Positions 9,053-19,000 of a stretch of DNA of 64,000 bases are shown in pieces. The DNA is from Roseiarcus sp963781895 (lineage in GTDB: Bacteria; Pseudomonadota; Alphaproteobacteria; Rhizobiales; Beijerinckiaceae). Within the stretch, counting starts at the first letter, position 1; each line of letters starts with the position of its first letter. The translations under genes were made by a program, and so were the position numbers. The stretch lies in assembly GCA_963781895.1 (NCBI GenBank), contig CAWAIM010000029.1:1-64000 (forward strand), read 5' to 3'. The notes beneath the pieces are model-generated. The model worked only from the letters and a program-made list of their open reading frames with translations, was not told where the DNA came from and did not search any database.

Positions 9053-9968
9053 GACGATCTGCCCCCTCTTGATCCCGACGCCCTAAATCCGTCCGCGGAG
9101 ATCGCGCCGCCAAGACACGCTCGACGCCGGATAGGTCTCTATGAGTCTCACAGTCGAGAAATCCCGCGTCTGTCGCGATTGCAAGCACGTCGGTCGCCTG
9201 GCCGGCGCCGATTTCGACCACGAGCGCGCCTCCTGCGGCGAGCAGCGGCGCCGACGCCGGCATGATCGCTCGATAGGCCGCAAGTCCGTCCGATCCGCCG
9301 TCGAGCCCGAGCAATGGATCAAAATCGCGGACCTCGCGCGGCAGGCCGGCGATATCGCCGCTCCGGACGTAGGGGGGGTTCGAGACGATCAAGTCAAAGG
9401 GACCGTCGAGATTCCTGGCCCAGTCGCCGACGCGAATTTCGGCCCGCTCCGCCAAGCCGCATGCTTCGATGTTGCCAAGGGCGACCTTCGCCGCGGAGGC
9501 GGAGAGGTCCGCCCCCAGCCCGCGCGCATTGTCAAACTCGGTCAACAGGGCGCACAACAAGGCGCCCGAGCCGACGCCGAGATCGAGGACTCGCAGCGCG
9601 TCCTTGCGGCGGCGGCGGAATATTCTGACCGCGGCGTCGACGATTGTTTCCGTCTCGGGCCGCGGATCCAGCACATCCGGCGTAATCGTGAGCGCCAGCC
9701 CCCAGAACTCCCGCTTGCCGACGATCCTCGACAGCGGCTCGCCGGCCGCGCGCCGGGCGGCGAAATTCGCCAGCCTGTCCGCCGCCGTTCCGAGCGGCTC
9801 TGCCGGCGCGACGACCATTGCGACAGGCGCAAACCCGCACGCCGCCCCTAGCGTCAGCCGCGCTTCGCGGCCAGCGTCCTCGATTCCAACGCGCCGAAAT
9901 GAATCGGTCAGGCGAGCCAGCGCTTCGGCTCGCGACGTCGAAGGCCGGAAGGCGCCGGCTTCACTCAT
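9027..9968 (-). CDS. prmC: Release factor glutamine N5-methyltransferase
   Basis: Methylates the glutamine of the GGQ motif in RF1 and RF2, using S-adenosylmethionine. The protein of 313 residues has an N-terminal helical domain and a Rossmann methyltransferase domain with VLDLGVGSGALL (SAM motif I) and the diagnostic substrate-binding motif SNPPYV. Before these, PRPETETIVDAA matches the PrmC family. Its ATG (9966-9968) overlaps the secA stop as ATGA, which points to translational coupling. The tail after SGVERVLAARSPRTDLG is slightly longer than usual and runs into the thioesterase start. Confidence 0.93.
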   Translation of the reverse strand: MSEAGAFRPSTSRAEALARLTDSFRRVGIEDAGREARLTLGAACGFAPVAMVVAPAEPLGTAADRLANFAARRAAGEPLSRIVGKREFWGLALTITPDVLDPRPETETIVDAAVRIFRRRRKDALRVLDLGVGSGALLCALLTEFDNARGLGADLSASAAKVALGNIEACGLAERAEIRVGDWARNLDGPFDLIVSNPPYVRSGDIAGLPREVRDFDPLLGLDGGSDGLAAYRAIMPASAPLLAAGGALVVEIGAGQATDVLAIATDAGFLDCETHRDLSGVERVLAARSPRTDLGRRDQEGADRRDRVSVVH

Positions 9969-12778
9969 GCGACCTGACCATGGCAATGCTTGAATTTCTT
10001 CCCCGACCCGCAGGGGCACTGTTCGTTTCGGCCAACCCGCCCCCAGGTCGCAGGCTTGTCCGGATCGCGCTCCGCGACAGCAAGCCCGGAAGCTGCGGCA
10101 AGGAGGCCAACGCCGCCGGGCTCGGCGGTCGGCGCGAAGGAATACTCGTTCTCGCCCGTCGTCGGGTCGAGATGTTGAAACTGCATCGGCGGCGGCGGCT
10201 CGGGTTCCTGGAACCGAACTTCGATGCGCGACATCTGCGCGATGACCGCTTCATGCCATTGCGCGATCAGCTCCCGGAACAGATCGAACGCCTCGGACTT
10301 GTATTCGTTCAGCGGATCGCGCTGGGCCATTCCCCGCCAGCCGATGACCTGCCGGAGATGGTCGAGGGTCACGAGATGCTCACGCCAAAGATGGTCGAGC
10401 GATTGCAGGATCACCTGCTTCTCGACATAGCGCATCGCCTCGGGCGTGTTGCGCTCGACGCGCTGGGAATAGGCCTCCTCGGCGGCCTTGTGGAGCCGGG
10501 TCGCGACCTCTTCGTCGGCGATCCCCTCTTCCTTGGCCCATTGATCGACGGGCACGTCGAGATTGAGCTTGTTTGCGACCTCCTGCTTCAGACCGGCGAT
10601 GTCCCACGCCTCGGGATATGCGTCGTGCGGAATGTGCTTGGCGACCAGGTCATCGATAACGCCGGTGCGCATATCTTCGATCGTCGGCTCCAACGATTCC
10701 GACGCCATCATCTTGCGCCGATCCTCGAAAATGACCTTGCGCTGGTCGTTCATCACATTGTCGAACTTGAGAATATTCTTGCGGATATCGAAGTTGCGCG
10801 CCTCGACCTTCTGCTGCGCCTTCTCCAGCGCCTTGTTGATCCACGGGTGGACGATCGCTTCGTCCTCCTTGAGCCCGAGGCGCTTCAGCATCGCGTCCAT
10901 GCGCTCCGCGCCGAAAATGCGCATGAGATCATCCTGGAGCGACAGGAAGAATTTCGATCGGCCGGGGTCGCCCTGCCGGCCCGACCGCCCGCGCAACTGG
11001 TTGTCGATTCGGCGACTCTCGTGCCGCTCGGTGCCGATAATGTAGAGGCCGCCGGCGTCGAGCGCCTTCTGTTTGAAATCTGCGACTTCCGCCCGGATCG
11101 CCGCCTCGTGCGCCTCGCGGACATCCTGCGGAGCCGTGGGATCGATCTCCTGCTTGACCCGCATCTCGACGTTGCCGCCGAGCTGAATGTCGGTGCCGCG
11201 GCCGGCCATGTTGGTGGCGATGGTGATCGCCCCCGGAACGCCCGCCTCCGCGATGATGAACGCCTCCTGCTCATGGAACCGAGCATTGAGAATGGCGAAA
11301 TTCTTCGATGGCCTGCCCGCGCGCGCCGCGGAATAAAGCGCCTTCAGGGCGTCCGGGCTGGAGAAGTCGATCTTCTTGTATCCTTGTCGTTCAAGCACTC
11401 CTCCCAGCAACTCGGATTTTTCGATCGACGTGGTGCCGACGAGCATCGGCTGCAGCTTGGCGTTGGCGGCTTCGATCTCGCGCACGACGGCGCGGATCTT
11501 CTCGTCCGTGGTGCGATAGACTTCGTCATCCTCGTCGAGACGATCGACCGGGCGATGGGTCGGGATCTCCACGACGACGAGTTTATAGATCTCCGCGAAC
11601 TCGTCGGCCTCGGTCGAGGCCGTCCCGGTCATGCCCGCAAGCTTCCTGTAGAGGCGGAAGTAGTTCTGAAAGGTGATCGAGGCCAGCGTCACGTTCTCGG
11701 GTTGGACGGTAACCCCCTCCTTCGCCTCCAGCGCCTGATGAAGTCCCTCGGAGTAGCGCCGACCGGGCATCATGCGTCCGGTGAACTCGTCGACGATCAC
11801 GACTTCGTCGTTGCGAACAATGTAGTCCTTGTCGAGCTGGAAGAGCTTATGAGCGCGCAAAGCTTGGTTGACATGGTGCACGAGCGTCGCATTGGCCGCC
11901 TCGTAAAGCGATCCCTCTTTCATCACGCCCGCCGACCGCAGAAGCGCCTCGGCATGCTCGTTGCCAACCTCCGTGAGATTGACGGTGCGCTGCTTCTCGT
12001 CGAGTTCAAAGTCCTCGCGCGTCAAGTGCGGAATGATCGCGTTGACCGCGACATAGAGGTTCGAACGGTCCTCCGACGGACCGGAGATGATCAGCGGCGT
12101 GCGCGCTTCGTCGACCAGAATCGAGTCGACCTCATCGACAATCGCGAACGCGTGGCCGCGTTGGACCATCTGCGCCATGTCGTACTTCATATTGTCGCGT
12201 AGATAGTCGAACCCGAACTCGTTGTTGGTGCCGTAGGTGACGTCGGCCGCGTAGGCGTTGCGGCGCTGGTCGTCGTCGAGCCCGTGCACGATGACCCCTA
12301 CGGTCATGCCGAGGAAATGGTAGATCTGACCCATCCATTCGGCGTCGCGGCGGGCGAGATAGTCGTTGACGGTGACGACGTGGACGCCCTCCCCGGCGAG
12401 CGCATTGAGATAAACGGCGGTCGTTGCGACGAGAGTTTTGCCCTCTCCAGTGCGCATTTCCGCGATCGCGCCTTCATGCAGCACCAGGCCGCCGATCAGC
12501 TGAACGTCGAAATGGCGCTGCTTGAGCGTGCGTTTGGCGGCCTCGCGAACCGCCGCGAAGGCGGGTGCAGTCAGGTCTTCTATCGTTTTGCCCGCCGCGA
12601 GCTCGGCGCGAAATTCGGCGGTCTTTGCAAGCAATTGGTCATCGCTCAGCGCCTCGAACTGAGGTTCAAGCGCGTTGATCGCCTCGACCTTCGGGCGATA
12701 GCCCTTCAGTCGCCGATCGTTGGAGGAACCGAAGACCTTCTTGAGGACCGTGTCGAACTTCAGAGCCGTGCCGAGCAT
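9965..12778 (-). CDS. secA: Preprotein translocase ATPase SecA
   Basis: Motor of Sec-dependent protein export, working at the inner membrane with SecYEG. The 937-residue product has Walker A AEMRTGEGKT near 107-115, the DEAD-type VDEVDSILVDEART, the PMLVGTTSIEKSE and TNMAGRGTDIQLGG blocks of the second nucleotide-binding fold, and a C-terminal zinc-binding tail CPCGSGKKFKHCHG used for SecB and lipid contact. ATG 12778 (MLGTALKFD) is chosen because the upstream extension is not conserved-looking and contains the predicted promoter and leader. It overlaps prmC by four bases. Confidence 0.98.
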   Translation of the reverse strand: MLGTALKFDTVLKKVFGSSNDRRLKGYRPKVEAINALEPQFEALSDDQLLAKTAEFRAELAAGKTIEDLTAPAFAAVREAAKRTLKQRHFDVQLIGGLVLHEGAIAEMRTGEGKTLVATTAVYLNALAGEGVHVVTVNDYLARRDAEWMGQIYHFLGMTVGVIVHGLDDDQRRNAYAADVTYGTNNEFGFDYLRDNMKYDMAQMVQRGHAFAIVDEVDSILVDEARTPLIISGPSEDRSNLYVAVNAIIPHLTREDFELDEKQRTVNLTEVGNEHAEALLRSAGVMKEGSLYEAANATLVHHVNQALRAHKLFQLDKDYIVRNDEVVIVDEFTGRMMPGRRYSEGLHQALEAKEGVTVQPENVTLASITFQNYFRLYRKLAGMTGTASTEADEFAEIYKLVVVEIPTHRPVDRLDEDDEVYRTTDEKIRAVVREIEAANAKLQPMLVGTTSIEKSELLGGVLERQGYKKIDFSSPDALKALYSAARAGRPSKNFAILNARFHEQEAFIIAEAGVPGAITIATNMAGRGTDIQLGGNVEMRVKQEIDPTAPQDVREAHEAAIRAEVADFKQKALDAGGLYIIGTERHESRRIDNQLRGRSGRQGDPGRSKFFLSLQDDLMRIFGAERMDAMLKRLGLKEDEAIVHPWINKALEKAQQKVEARNFDIRKNILKFDNVMNDQRKVIFEDRRKMMASESLEPTIEDMRTGVIDDLVAKHIPHDAYPEAWDIAGLKQEVANKLNLDVPVDQWAKEEGIADEEVATRLHKAAEEAYSQRVERNTPEAMRYVEKQVILQSLDHLWREHLVTLDHLRQVIGWRGMAQRDPLNEYKSEAFDLFRELIAQWHEAVIAQMSRIEVRFQEPEPPPPMQFQHLDPTTGENEYSFAPTAEPGGVGLLAAASGLAVAERDPDKPATWGRVGRNEQCPCGSGKKFKHCHGQVA

Positions 12779-12881
12779 ATTCGACCTTTCCGATGCCGCC
12801 GCGCCCTCACGGGTTGGTGGCGCGCCGCCGCGACGAACCTTGAGCGAAGCGGCGCGGCGGACGATGACGGCGACGACAAAA

Positions 12882-12921
12882 GGCGCGAAAAAGGCAGCGT
12901 GAATCCGCCGCTTTTCGCGCC
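12882..12921 (-). promoter_or_regulatory. Long imperfect hairpin in the secA leader
   Basis: On the minus strand GGCGCGAAAA followed by GCGGC can pair with GCTGC and TTTTTCGCGCC, giving about 15 base pairs around a short loop. It lies in the predicted 5' untranslated region of secA, between the promoter and the start codon. It has no T run directly after the stem, so it is not a typical terminator. A regulatory role is only inferred. Confidence 0.4.
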
Positions 12922-12941
12922 CGCTGAACAGGGTTGCCGGT

Positions 12942-12970
12942 GAGATAGGAGGCGCTCGGCGCCTTGTCAA
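12942..12970 (-). promoter_or_regulatory. Sigma-70 promoter for secA
   Basis: Read on the minus strand, a perfect -35 TTGACA (12970-12965) is followed by a 17-base spacer and TATCTC (12947-12942). Transcription would begin near 12935, giving secA a leader of about 157 bases that includes the long hairpin. Confidence 0.6.
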
Positions 12971-13006
12971 TGACGACCGCCGGCGTCCGGCTCGCCCGAA
13001 GCGCTT

Positions 13007-13898
13007 CTACTTCTGGCAGATTGGACAGTAGAACGTCGAGCGGCCGGATTGGGCGATCCGCGCGATCACCCCGCGACAGCGGGGCCTCGGGCAAGGGAGC
13101 CCTTCGCGATCGTAGACGGAGAAAGCGTGCTGAAAATAGCCCAGCCCGCCGTCGGTAAGCCGATGATCGCGCAGAGTGGAGCCTCCCGCTTCAATCGCTT
13201 GCTCGAGGACGTCCCGGATCGCGACGGCCAGAGCTGCGGCGGCGCGCGTTGGAGCGCCACGGGCGTCCGCGAGGATGTTCGCCGGCCGCGACGGCGACAG
13301 GCGGGCGCGATATAGCGCCTCGCAAGCATAAATATTGCCCAGACCCGCAATGCGTTTTTGGTCGAGCAGTCCCGCCTTCAACGTTGTGCGCGCATCGACA
13401 AACCGCTTCGCCAAACGGCCAGCGTCGAATTCAGGGGCCAACGGCTCGTCGCCGAGCCCGCGCAGCCTCGGATGCGTCTCCAGCGCCTCGATTGCGGACA
13501 GATCCATGAAGCCGAAGCGGCGCGGATCATTATACGTAACGACATTGCCATTACTGAGATGAAGGACGACGTGGTCATGGTTGGGGTCTTTGGAGCGTTC
13601 GCGGTGGAACCGGCCCGGAGCCAATTCGCCCGCCGAAGGCCCCTGCCATTTCGACACGAAACGAGCCTGACATGCCCAAATGCGCGATCAGCGCTTCGTC
13701 GCTGTCCAGGTGGAACTGGAGATACTTCGCGCGGCGTCTCAAAGCGACAATTCGCCGTCCCTCCAGCCGCAGCTTAAAGCGCGCAGGAAATGGAAAACGG
13801 ATATCCGACCGGCGGAGCTCGACCTTGTCGATCCGGGCGCCGAGCATCGCGGGTTCGAGGCCGCGTCGGACGGTTTCGACCTCCGGCAGTTCAGGCAT
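13007..13898 (-). CDS. mutM: Formamidopyrimidine-DNA glycosylase (one frameshift)
   Basis: Base-excision repair enzyme that removes 8-oxoguanine and formamidopyrimidines and nicks the strand. The N-terminus MPELPEVETVRRGLEP carries the catalytic Pro2 and Glu3. The middle has HLGMSGSFRVE and NDPRRFGF, and the C-terminus ends in a zinc finger CPRPRCRGVIARIAQSGRS...CPICQK. The frame breaks in a run of four C (plus strand 13640-13643); removing one base joins FRVEMAG to PSAGELAPGRFHRERSKDPNHD. Total length 3n+1 fits one inserted base, giving 296 residues. The ATG overlaps the recQ stop by eight bases. Confidence 0.92.
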
Positions 13899-15706
13899 CG
13901 GGATGGTCTCGAATCACGGCGAGAAAGGCCGCGCCATATTTTTTGAGCTTGACGTCGCCGACGCCGTGAATGCCGGAAAGCTCATCGAGCGTATGGGGGC
14001 GCTCCTTCGCCATTTCGATCAGCGTCCGATCCGGGAAAATGACATAGGCCGGTTGCTTCTGCGCCGCAGCGATCGCGCCCCGCAAAGCCTTCAGCGCGCC
14101 AAGCAGGCGAGCGTCCGCATCGGTCGGAGTGACCGCTGCTCGCCTCCCGTGGCGCGCTTTCGGATTGACGACATCCTCACGCAGGACGAACGGGTCTTCG
14201 CCGCGCAGAACGCGCCGACCCTCGTCGGTCAGCACCAGCCGCTCGCGGTCGTTTGGGTCCCGAACGATCAACCTCGCCGATTGCAGTTGCCGCAATACGC
14301 CCCGCCAATCGGCCGGCGTTCGGTCCTTGCCGACGCCAAAAGTCTTGAGTTGGTCGTGCCCGTGCCGCTCCACCGCTTCGGTCGATTTGCCTGAGAGGAT
14401 ATTCGCCAGATGGCCAAAAAAGAAGCGGCCCGAGGTGCGCAAAATCGCCGACAGGGCCTTCTGCGCGTCGACGCGCCCGTCGATCAAACGAACCCCGCCC
14501 TGGCAGACGTCGCAATGGCCGCAGGGGCGCGAGTCCTCGCCGAACATGCCGAGCAGCGTTTGCCGGCGGCATCGCGCTGTTTCGCACAGGGTCACGAGGT
14601 CGTCGAGTTTGGCCGTCTCGACGCGCTTGCGCGCGTCCGGCGCGCCGCTCTCCAGAATTTGCCTTCGCCGCAATTCGATGTCGCCGGCGCCGTAGAGCGT
14701 GAAGGCGTCGGCCGGCAATCCGTCGCGGCCCGCCCGGCCAATCTCCTGGTAATAGGCTTCGATCGATGACGGCATGTCGGCGTGAAAGACGAAACGGACG
14801 TCGGGTTTGTCGATGCCCATGCCGAAGGCGACGGTCGCGCACACGACGCAGTCATCCTCGCGCAGAAACGCGTCCTGGTTGGAGGCGCGCTACGGAGTGT
14901 TCGAGCCCGGCGTGGTAGGGCAACGCGCGACGGCCGACGCGAGCGAATTCCCTGGCCAGCTCTTCCGTGCGGCGCCGGGACGCGCAGTAGACGATGCCGC
15001 TTTCCCCACGATGGGCGTCCAGCCGCTCGATCAACTGACGCGTCGCATTCGATTTCGGCTGCATCGCTAGGAACAGATTCGGCCGATCGAACGAGCGCAC
15101 GAAGATCCGGGGCCGGCGAACAAACAGCTTCGCCGTGATTTCCGCGCGGGTCGGAGCGTCCGCCGTCGCGGTCACGGCGATCGTCTGGACGCCGTCGAGC
15201 GCCTCGGCGACCTCGCGCAAGCGCAGGTATTCCGGCCGGAAGTCGTGGCCCCACTGCGAAACGCAATGCGCCTCGTCGATCGCCAAAAGATCGATCGACG
15301 CTTGCCTCAGGGCTCCCACGACATCGTCGCGCAGAAGCCGTTCCGGCGCGATATAGAGAAGCCGCAGCGAACGGTCGCGAAGGCCGAGCGCAACCCTGCG
15401 GCGCTCGTCGTCGTCGGAGGAGGAATTGAGACTCGCCGCCTCGACGCCAAGCTCCCGCAATTGCGCGACCTGATTGCGCATCAGCGCGATCAGCGGCGAC
15501 ACCACCAGGGTGAGGCCGTCGCGCACGATCGGCGGAAGCTGGAAGCACAACGACTTCCCGCTGCCGGTCGGCATGACTGCCAAGACATCCTCGCCCCCGA
15601 GCGTGGCTGCGAGGATCTCTTCCTGGCCTGGGCGGAAGGCGGAAAATCCATAGACGCCCGCCAGGGCTGCGCGCGCCTTCGCCATCAGCGGCGAGTCCGG
15701 CGTCAC
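13891..15706 (-). CDS. recQ: ATP-dependent DNA helicase RecQ (one frameshift)
   Basis: 3'-5' DNA helicase for recombination and fork repair. Visible parts are Walker A VMPTGSGKS near residue 45, the DEAH box AIDEAHCVSQWGHDFRPEY, motif VI EIGRAGRDGLPAD, zinc-binding cysteines CRRQTLLGMFGE..CGHCDVC, and a C-terminal HRDC domain (DRTLIEMAKERPHTLDELSGI). The frame shifts near 14890: deleting one base joins YHAGLEHSV to RASNQDAFLREDDCVVCATV. The GTG start at 15706 overlaps the epmA stop as GTGA, so epmA-recQ-mutM form a coupled operon. Corrected length is about 604 residues. Confidence 0.93.
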
Positions 15707-16770
15707 CGGCTCGCCTCGCCAGGATTGAAGACCGGGGTCCACTGCACGGCCTCGACCCGCTCAGCCCCGGTCGCCAGCATCACCAAACGATCGAGTCCGA
15801 GCGCCGCGCCGCTCGCGGCGGGCATCTGGGCGAGCGCGCCGAGAAAATCATCGTCGATCGGATAGGACGCCCCATAGATGCGCTGCTGCTCCGCCATGAC
15901 GGCCGCGAATCGGCGCCGCTGCTCGACGGGATCAATCAACTCATTGAAGGCGTTGGCGAGTTCGACCGCGCAACAATAAAGTTCGAAGCGCTCCGCCACG
16001 CGCGGATCGTCGGGGCTGGCGCGCGCGAGCGCCGCTTCGCTGATGGGATAGGCATAGAGGAAGGTCGGCCGACCAACGCCCAGATTCGGTTCGATCCGTT
16101 CGCTGAGGAGGCGACTGAAGATGTCCGACCATGTGTCGTCGTCGGCGACGCGCAGTCCGGAGTCCTGTGCCTGTCGCTTGAGCGTCGCGGCGTCAGGGTC
16201 GCGTCCAGGCGCCAGACTGTCGTAAAGATCGACGCCGGCATAGCGCCGACAGGCCTCGCGCACGCTCAAGCGTTCGGGCGGCTCGAACGGATCGGCTTCC
16301 CGACCGCGAAACGCCAACGTCTTCGCTCCCGCGACCTGCGCGGCGAGCCGCATTAGCGCGGCGCAGTCGTCCATAATGCGCTCGAGCGGAGCGCCGACGC
16401 GGTACCATTCCAACATTGTGAATTCAGGCGCGTGCAGGGCCGTCCGCTCGCGGTTGCGGAACACGCGCGCCAGCGCAAAGATTTGGGTCTCTCCAGCCGC
16501 CAGCAGCTTCTTCATTGCGAACTCCGGCGACGTGTGGAGGTAGGCGTCGCTCGGCGATCCGTCCGGCTGAATGAGCGTCGTCCGAAACCCATGCAGATGC
16601 GTCTCGTTTCCAGGAGAGGCCTGGATCGCGGCCGGCTCCACTTCGAGGAACCCCTTGGCGTCGAACCAGCGGCGGATGAAACTCGTCACCCGCGCCCGCG
16701 CAACGAGACGGCCGCGCCGCTCTGCGTGGCGGTCTTTGTTCCAGAATGGCGGCGAAGCGGACGAACTCAA
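15703..16770 (-). CDS. epmA: EF-P (R)-beta-lysine ligase EpmA (GenX/PoxA)
   Basis: Class II lysyl-tRNA-synthetase-like enzyme without an anticodon-binding domain, which attaches beta-lysine to a lysine of elongation factor P. The 355-residue sequence has HTSPEFAMKKLLAAG, motif 2 ARVFRNRERTALHAPEFTMLEWYR and the motif 3 end GAALGLDRLVMLATGA. The TTG at 16770 gives the usual family length; no better in-frame ATG or GTG is near. It is divergent from efp, its target, with 156 bases between, a strong functional context. The lysine aminomutase EpmB, which makes beta-lysine, is not in this window. Confidence 0.9.
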   Translation of the reverse strand: MSSSASPPFWNKDRHAERRGRLVARARVTSFIRRWFDAKGFLEVEPAAIQASPGNETHLHGFRTTLIQPDGSPSDAYLHTSPEFAMKKLLAAGETQIFALARVFRNRERTALHAPEFTMLEWYRVGAPLERIMDDCAALMRLAAQVAGAKTLAFRGREADPFEPPERLSVREACRRYAGVDLYDSLAPGRDPDAATLKRQAQDSGLRVADDDTWSDIFSRLLSERIEPNLGVGRPTFLYAYPISEAALARASPDDPRVAERFELYCCAVELANAFNELIDPVEQRRRFAAVMAEQQRIYGASYPIDDDFLGALAQMPAASGAALGLDRLVMLATGAERVEAVQWTPVFNPGEASR

Positions 16771-16926
16771 CGGACCCCGAGAGCGAGAGGAAAGGATCGC
16801 GAATGCCCGCGACTGGCCTTTGACGCCAAAATCAGTATGGTGCGCGCCGCGATCGCCAAGCTGCGGCTTGAAAGGCGCGCGCCCCGCGCGCAAGAACCGA
16901 CGCCCATAATTTCCGAGGACGAAGAC

Positions 16927-17496
16927 GTGAAAGTTATCGCAAGCTCGATTCGCAAGGGCAACATTATTGAGCGAGACGACGGACAGCTTTGCGTCGTCCT
17001 CTCCGCCGAAAGCTTCCATCCGGGCAAGGGTACGCCAACGACGCAGATCGACATGCGGCGCCTTTCCGACGGCGTCAAGGTGACGGATCGCTTCAAGACG
17101 ACCGAGCAGGTGGAGCGGGCCTTTGTCGAGGACAAGAACTTCGACTTTCTGTATGGCGACGCGAGCGGCTATCATTTTATGAACACGGATACCTACGACC
17201 AAATCCAGGTCCCCGCGGAGGTGATTGGCGACCAAGCGCAATGGCTCCAGGAAGGGATGAAGGTCATTCTGTCGATCTTCAATGAGACCCCAGTCGCAAT
17301 TCAACTACCCCCGCGCGTTACTTTGGAAGTGACGGAAACCGAACCGGCCATGAAGGGCCAGACGGCTTCGTCGTCCTACAAGCCGGCCAAGCTCGCCAAT
17401 GGCGCGCGCGTGATGGTTCCCCCGCATATCGCCGCCGGAACGCGCATCGTCATCCAGACCGAGGACGGCAGTTACGTCGAGCGGGCGAAGGACTGA
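16927..17496 (+). CDS. efp: Elongation factor P
   Basis: Translation factor that rescues ribosomes stalled at proline runs. The 189-residue protein has three beta domains; the tip of domain I reads SFHPGKGTPT with Lys34 in the position modified by EpmA. The C-terminus GTRIVIQTEDGSYVERAKD is typical. The GTG at 16927 follows GAGGA with good spacing. epmA lies divergently upstream, and gph is convergent with only six bases between the two stop codons. Confidence 0.96.
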   Translation: MKVIASSIRKGNIIERDDGQLCVVLSAESFHPGKGTPTTQIDMRRLSDGVKVTDRFKTTEQVERAFVEDKNFDFLYGDASGYHFMNTDTYDQIQVPAEVIGDQAQWLQEGMKVILSIFNETPVAIQLPPRVTLEVTETEPAMKGQTASSSYKPAKLANGARVMVPPHIAAGTRIVIQTEDGSYVERAKD

Positions 17497-17502
17497 CGTC
17501 TT

Positions 17503-18174
17503 TCAAGTCTCCGTCAGCATCCTGCAGGCCTCGGCGAGTTGGTCAAAGTGCGAGATCACCCGGTCGGGGCCAAGTTCCGTCACCGGCACGTCGGTGTAGC
17601 CGAAATCCACCGCGATCACGCGGAGGCCCGCGGCGCGCGCGGTCTTGATGTCGGTGGCCGAATCTCCGACCATGATTGCGCGGTGGGGCGCGCCGCCGCA
17701 CGCGGCGATCGTTTGCAAGAGCGGCTTCGGGTCCGGTTTGCCGACCCCGAAGGTGTCCTGTCCGCAGATGAAGGCGAACCTGACCGCGACGCCGAGCTTC
17801 TCGATCAAGAGCTTGGCCGAGCCCTCCATCTTGTTGGTGCAGATCGCCTGGCGCCACCCCGCGCGCGCGAAGACCTCCAAGGCGGTCTCAACGCCGGGGT
17901 AGAGTTGCGTGAGTTCAGCGATGTGGGCGTTGTAATGAGCGAGGAAGTCCCCGAAAAGCGCGTCGAGTTTGCGGGCGTCGAGTTCCCGCCCCGAGGCCGC
18001 GAAGCCGCGCTGAATCAGCGCGCGCCCGCCGGCGCCGAGCATGGAGCGCGCGTTCTCGACCGGCAGCGGCGCAAGGCCTTCGCTCACCAGAACCGCGTTG
18101 AGCGCGCCCATGAGGTCGCCAGCGGTGTCAGCAAGCGTGCCGTCGAGATCGTAGATGATGGTTGGGACGGTCAT
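17503..18174 (-). CDS. gph: Phosphoglycolate phosphatase, HAD family
   Basis: HAD-superfamily phosphatase of 223 residues. Motif I is IIYDLDGTLADT with the nucleophile Asp, motif II ICTNK, motif III KPDPKPL and motif IV MVGDSATDIKTARAAG. Arrangement and size match Gph, which clears 2-phosphoglycolate made during DNA repair or by oxygenation reactions. ATG 18174 starts right before the first motif. It is seven bases downstream of the TIGR00282 phosphoesterase gene and thus last in the 6S-FCL-phosphoesterase-gph string. Confidence 0.88.
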   Translation of the reverse strand: MTVPTIIYDLDGTLADTAGDLMGALNAVLVSEGLAPLPVENARSMLGAGGRALIQRGFAASGRELDARKLDALFGDFLAHYNAHIAELTQLYPGVETALEVFARAGWRQAICTNKMEGSAKLLIEKLGVAVRFAFICGQDTFGVGKPDPKPLLQTIAACGGAPHRAIMVGDSATDIKTARAAGLRVIAVDFGYTDVPVTELGPDRVISHFDQLAEACRMLTET

Positions 18175-18181
18175 CGTTCCT

Positions 18182-19000
18182 CTAGGTCCAGAATTCGGGC
18201 GCGGCGGAATTGAGCAGGCCGCCAATTCGCACCGGGGCGATCGCCTGTGCGAACCCCTCGGCGCCGATCTCGACCGCGACGCCGCACAGGGTCGCCGGCC
18301 CCAGCGCCGGCTCGAATCGGCCGGAGGAAATCCGGCGGGTAAAGCGCCGAATCGGTTCGTCCTTCTCCATGCCGATCACTAAGTCATAGTCGCCCGTCAT
18401 GCCCACGTCGGTGATGAAACCGGTGCCGCCGGCGAGAATGCGATGATCAGCGCTCGGCACATGGGTATGGGTGCCGACCACGAGACTCGCCCGACCGTCC
18501 GCGAAATGGCCGAGCGCCGATTTTTCGCTGGTCGCCTCGGCATGGACGTCAATGACGGCGGCGTCGCAGGCGCGGCCCAACGGGCAGGCGGCCAGTTCGC
18601 GCTCGATCGCGACGAAAGGATCATCGAGCGCCTCCATGAACAGGCGGCCGAGCACATTGACGATCAGCAGGCGCGCTCCCTTGGCGTTGCTGACGACCGT
18701 CGCGCCCCGTCCGGGCGTGCCGGCCGGATAATTCGCCGGCCGGATCAGGCGCGGCTGGCGCTCGATGAAGACTAGCGCCTCGCGCTGATCGAAGGCGTGA
18801 TTGCCGAGCGTCACCGCGTCGACGCCGATGCTGAGGAAGTCGACGAGGATCGCCTCGGTGAGGCCGAAGCCGCCAGCCGCGTTCTCACCGTTGACAATGA
18901 CGAAATCGAGATCCCAGCGCGCGCGCAGGAGAGGAACCTGCTCCATGACCGCGGCCCGCCCCGAACGCCCCACGACGTCGCCGACAAAAAGCAGCCGCAT
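18182..19000 (-). CDS. TIGR00282/YmdB-like metallophosphoesterase
   Basis: Calcineurin-like phosphoesterase of 272 residues. The start MRLLFVGDVVGRSGR and NGENAAGGFGLTEAI supply metal ligands Asp8 and Glu/Asn, and VGTHTHVPSADHRIL supplies the histidines. The family includes B. subtilis YmdB, a 2',3'-cyclic nucleotide phosphodiesterase affecting RNA levels. The substrate here is not known. Its ATG overlaps the FCL stop as TGATG, so the two are translationally coupled. Confidence 0.9.
   Translation of the reverse strand: MRLLFVGDVVGRSGRAAVMEQVPLLRARWDLDFVIVNGENAAGGFGLTEAILVDFLSIGVDAVTLGNHAFDQREALVFIERQPRLIRPANYPAGTPGRGATVVSNAKGARLLIVNVLGRLFMEALDDPFVAIERELAACPLGRACDAAVIDVHAEATSEKSALGHFADGRASLVVGTHTHVPSADHRILAGGTGFITDVGMTGDYDLVIGMEKDEPIRRFTRRISSGRFEPALGPATLCGVAVEIGAEGFAQAIAPVRIGGLLNSAAPEFWT

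Noticed and set aside
9818..12202. A 794-codon open frame on the plus strand
   Set aside because: Antisense to secA, whose motifs are complete; no protein features of its own.
15703..17304. A 533-residue version of EpmA with a long N-terminus
   Set aside because: The extension runs antisense across efp; the family length fits the start at 16770.
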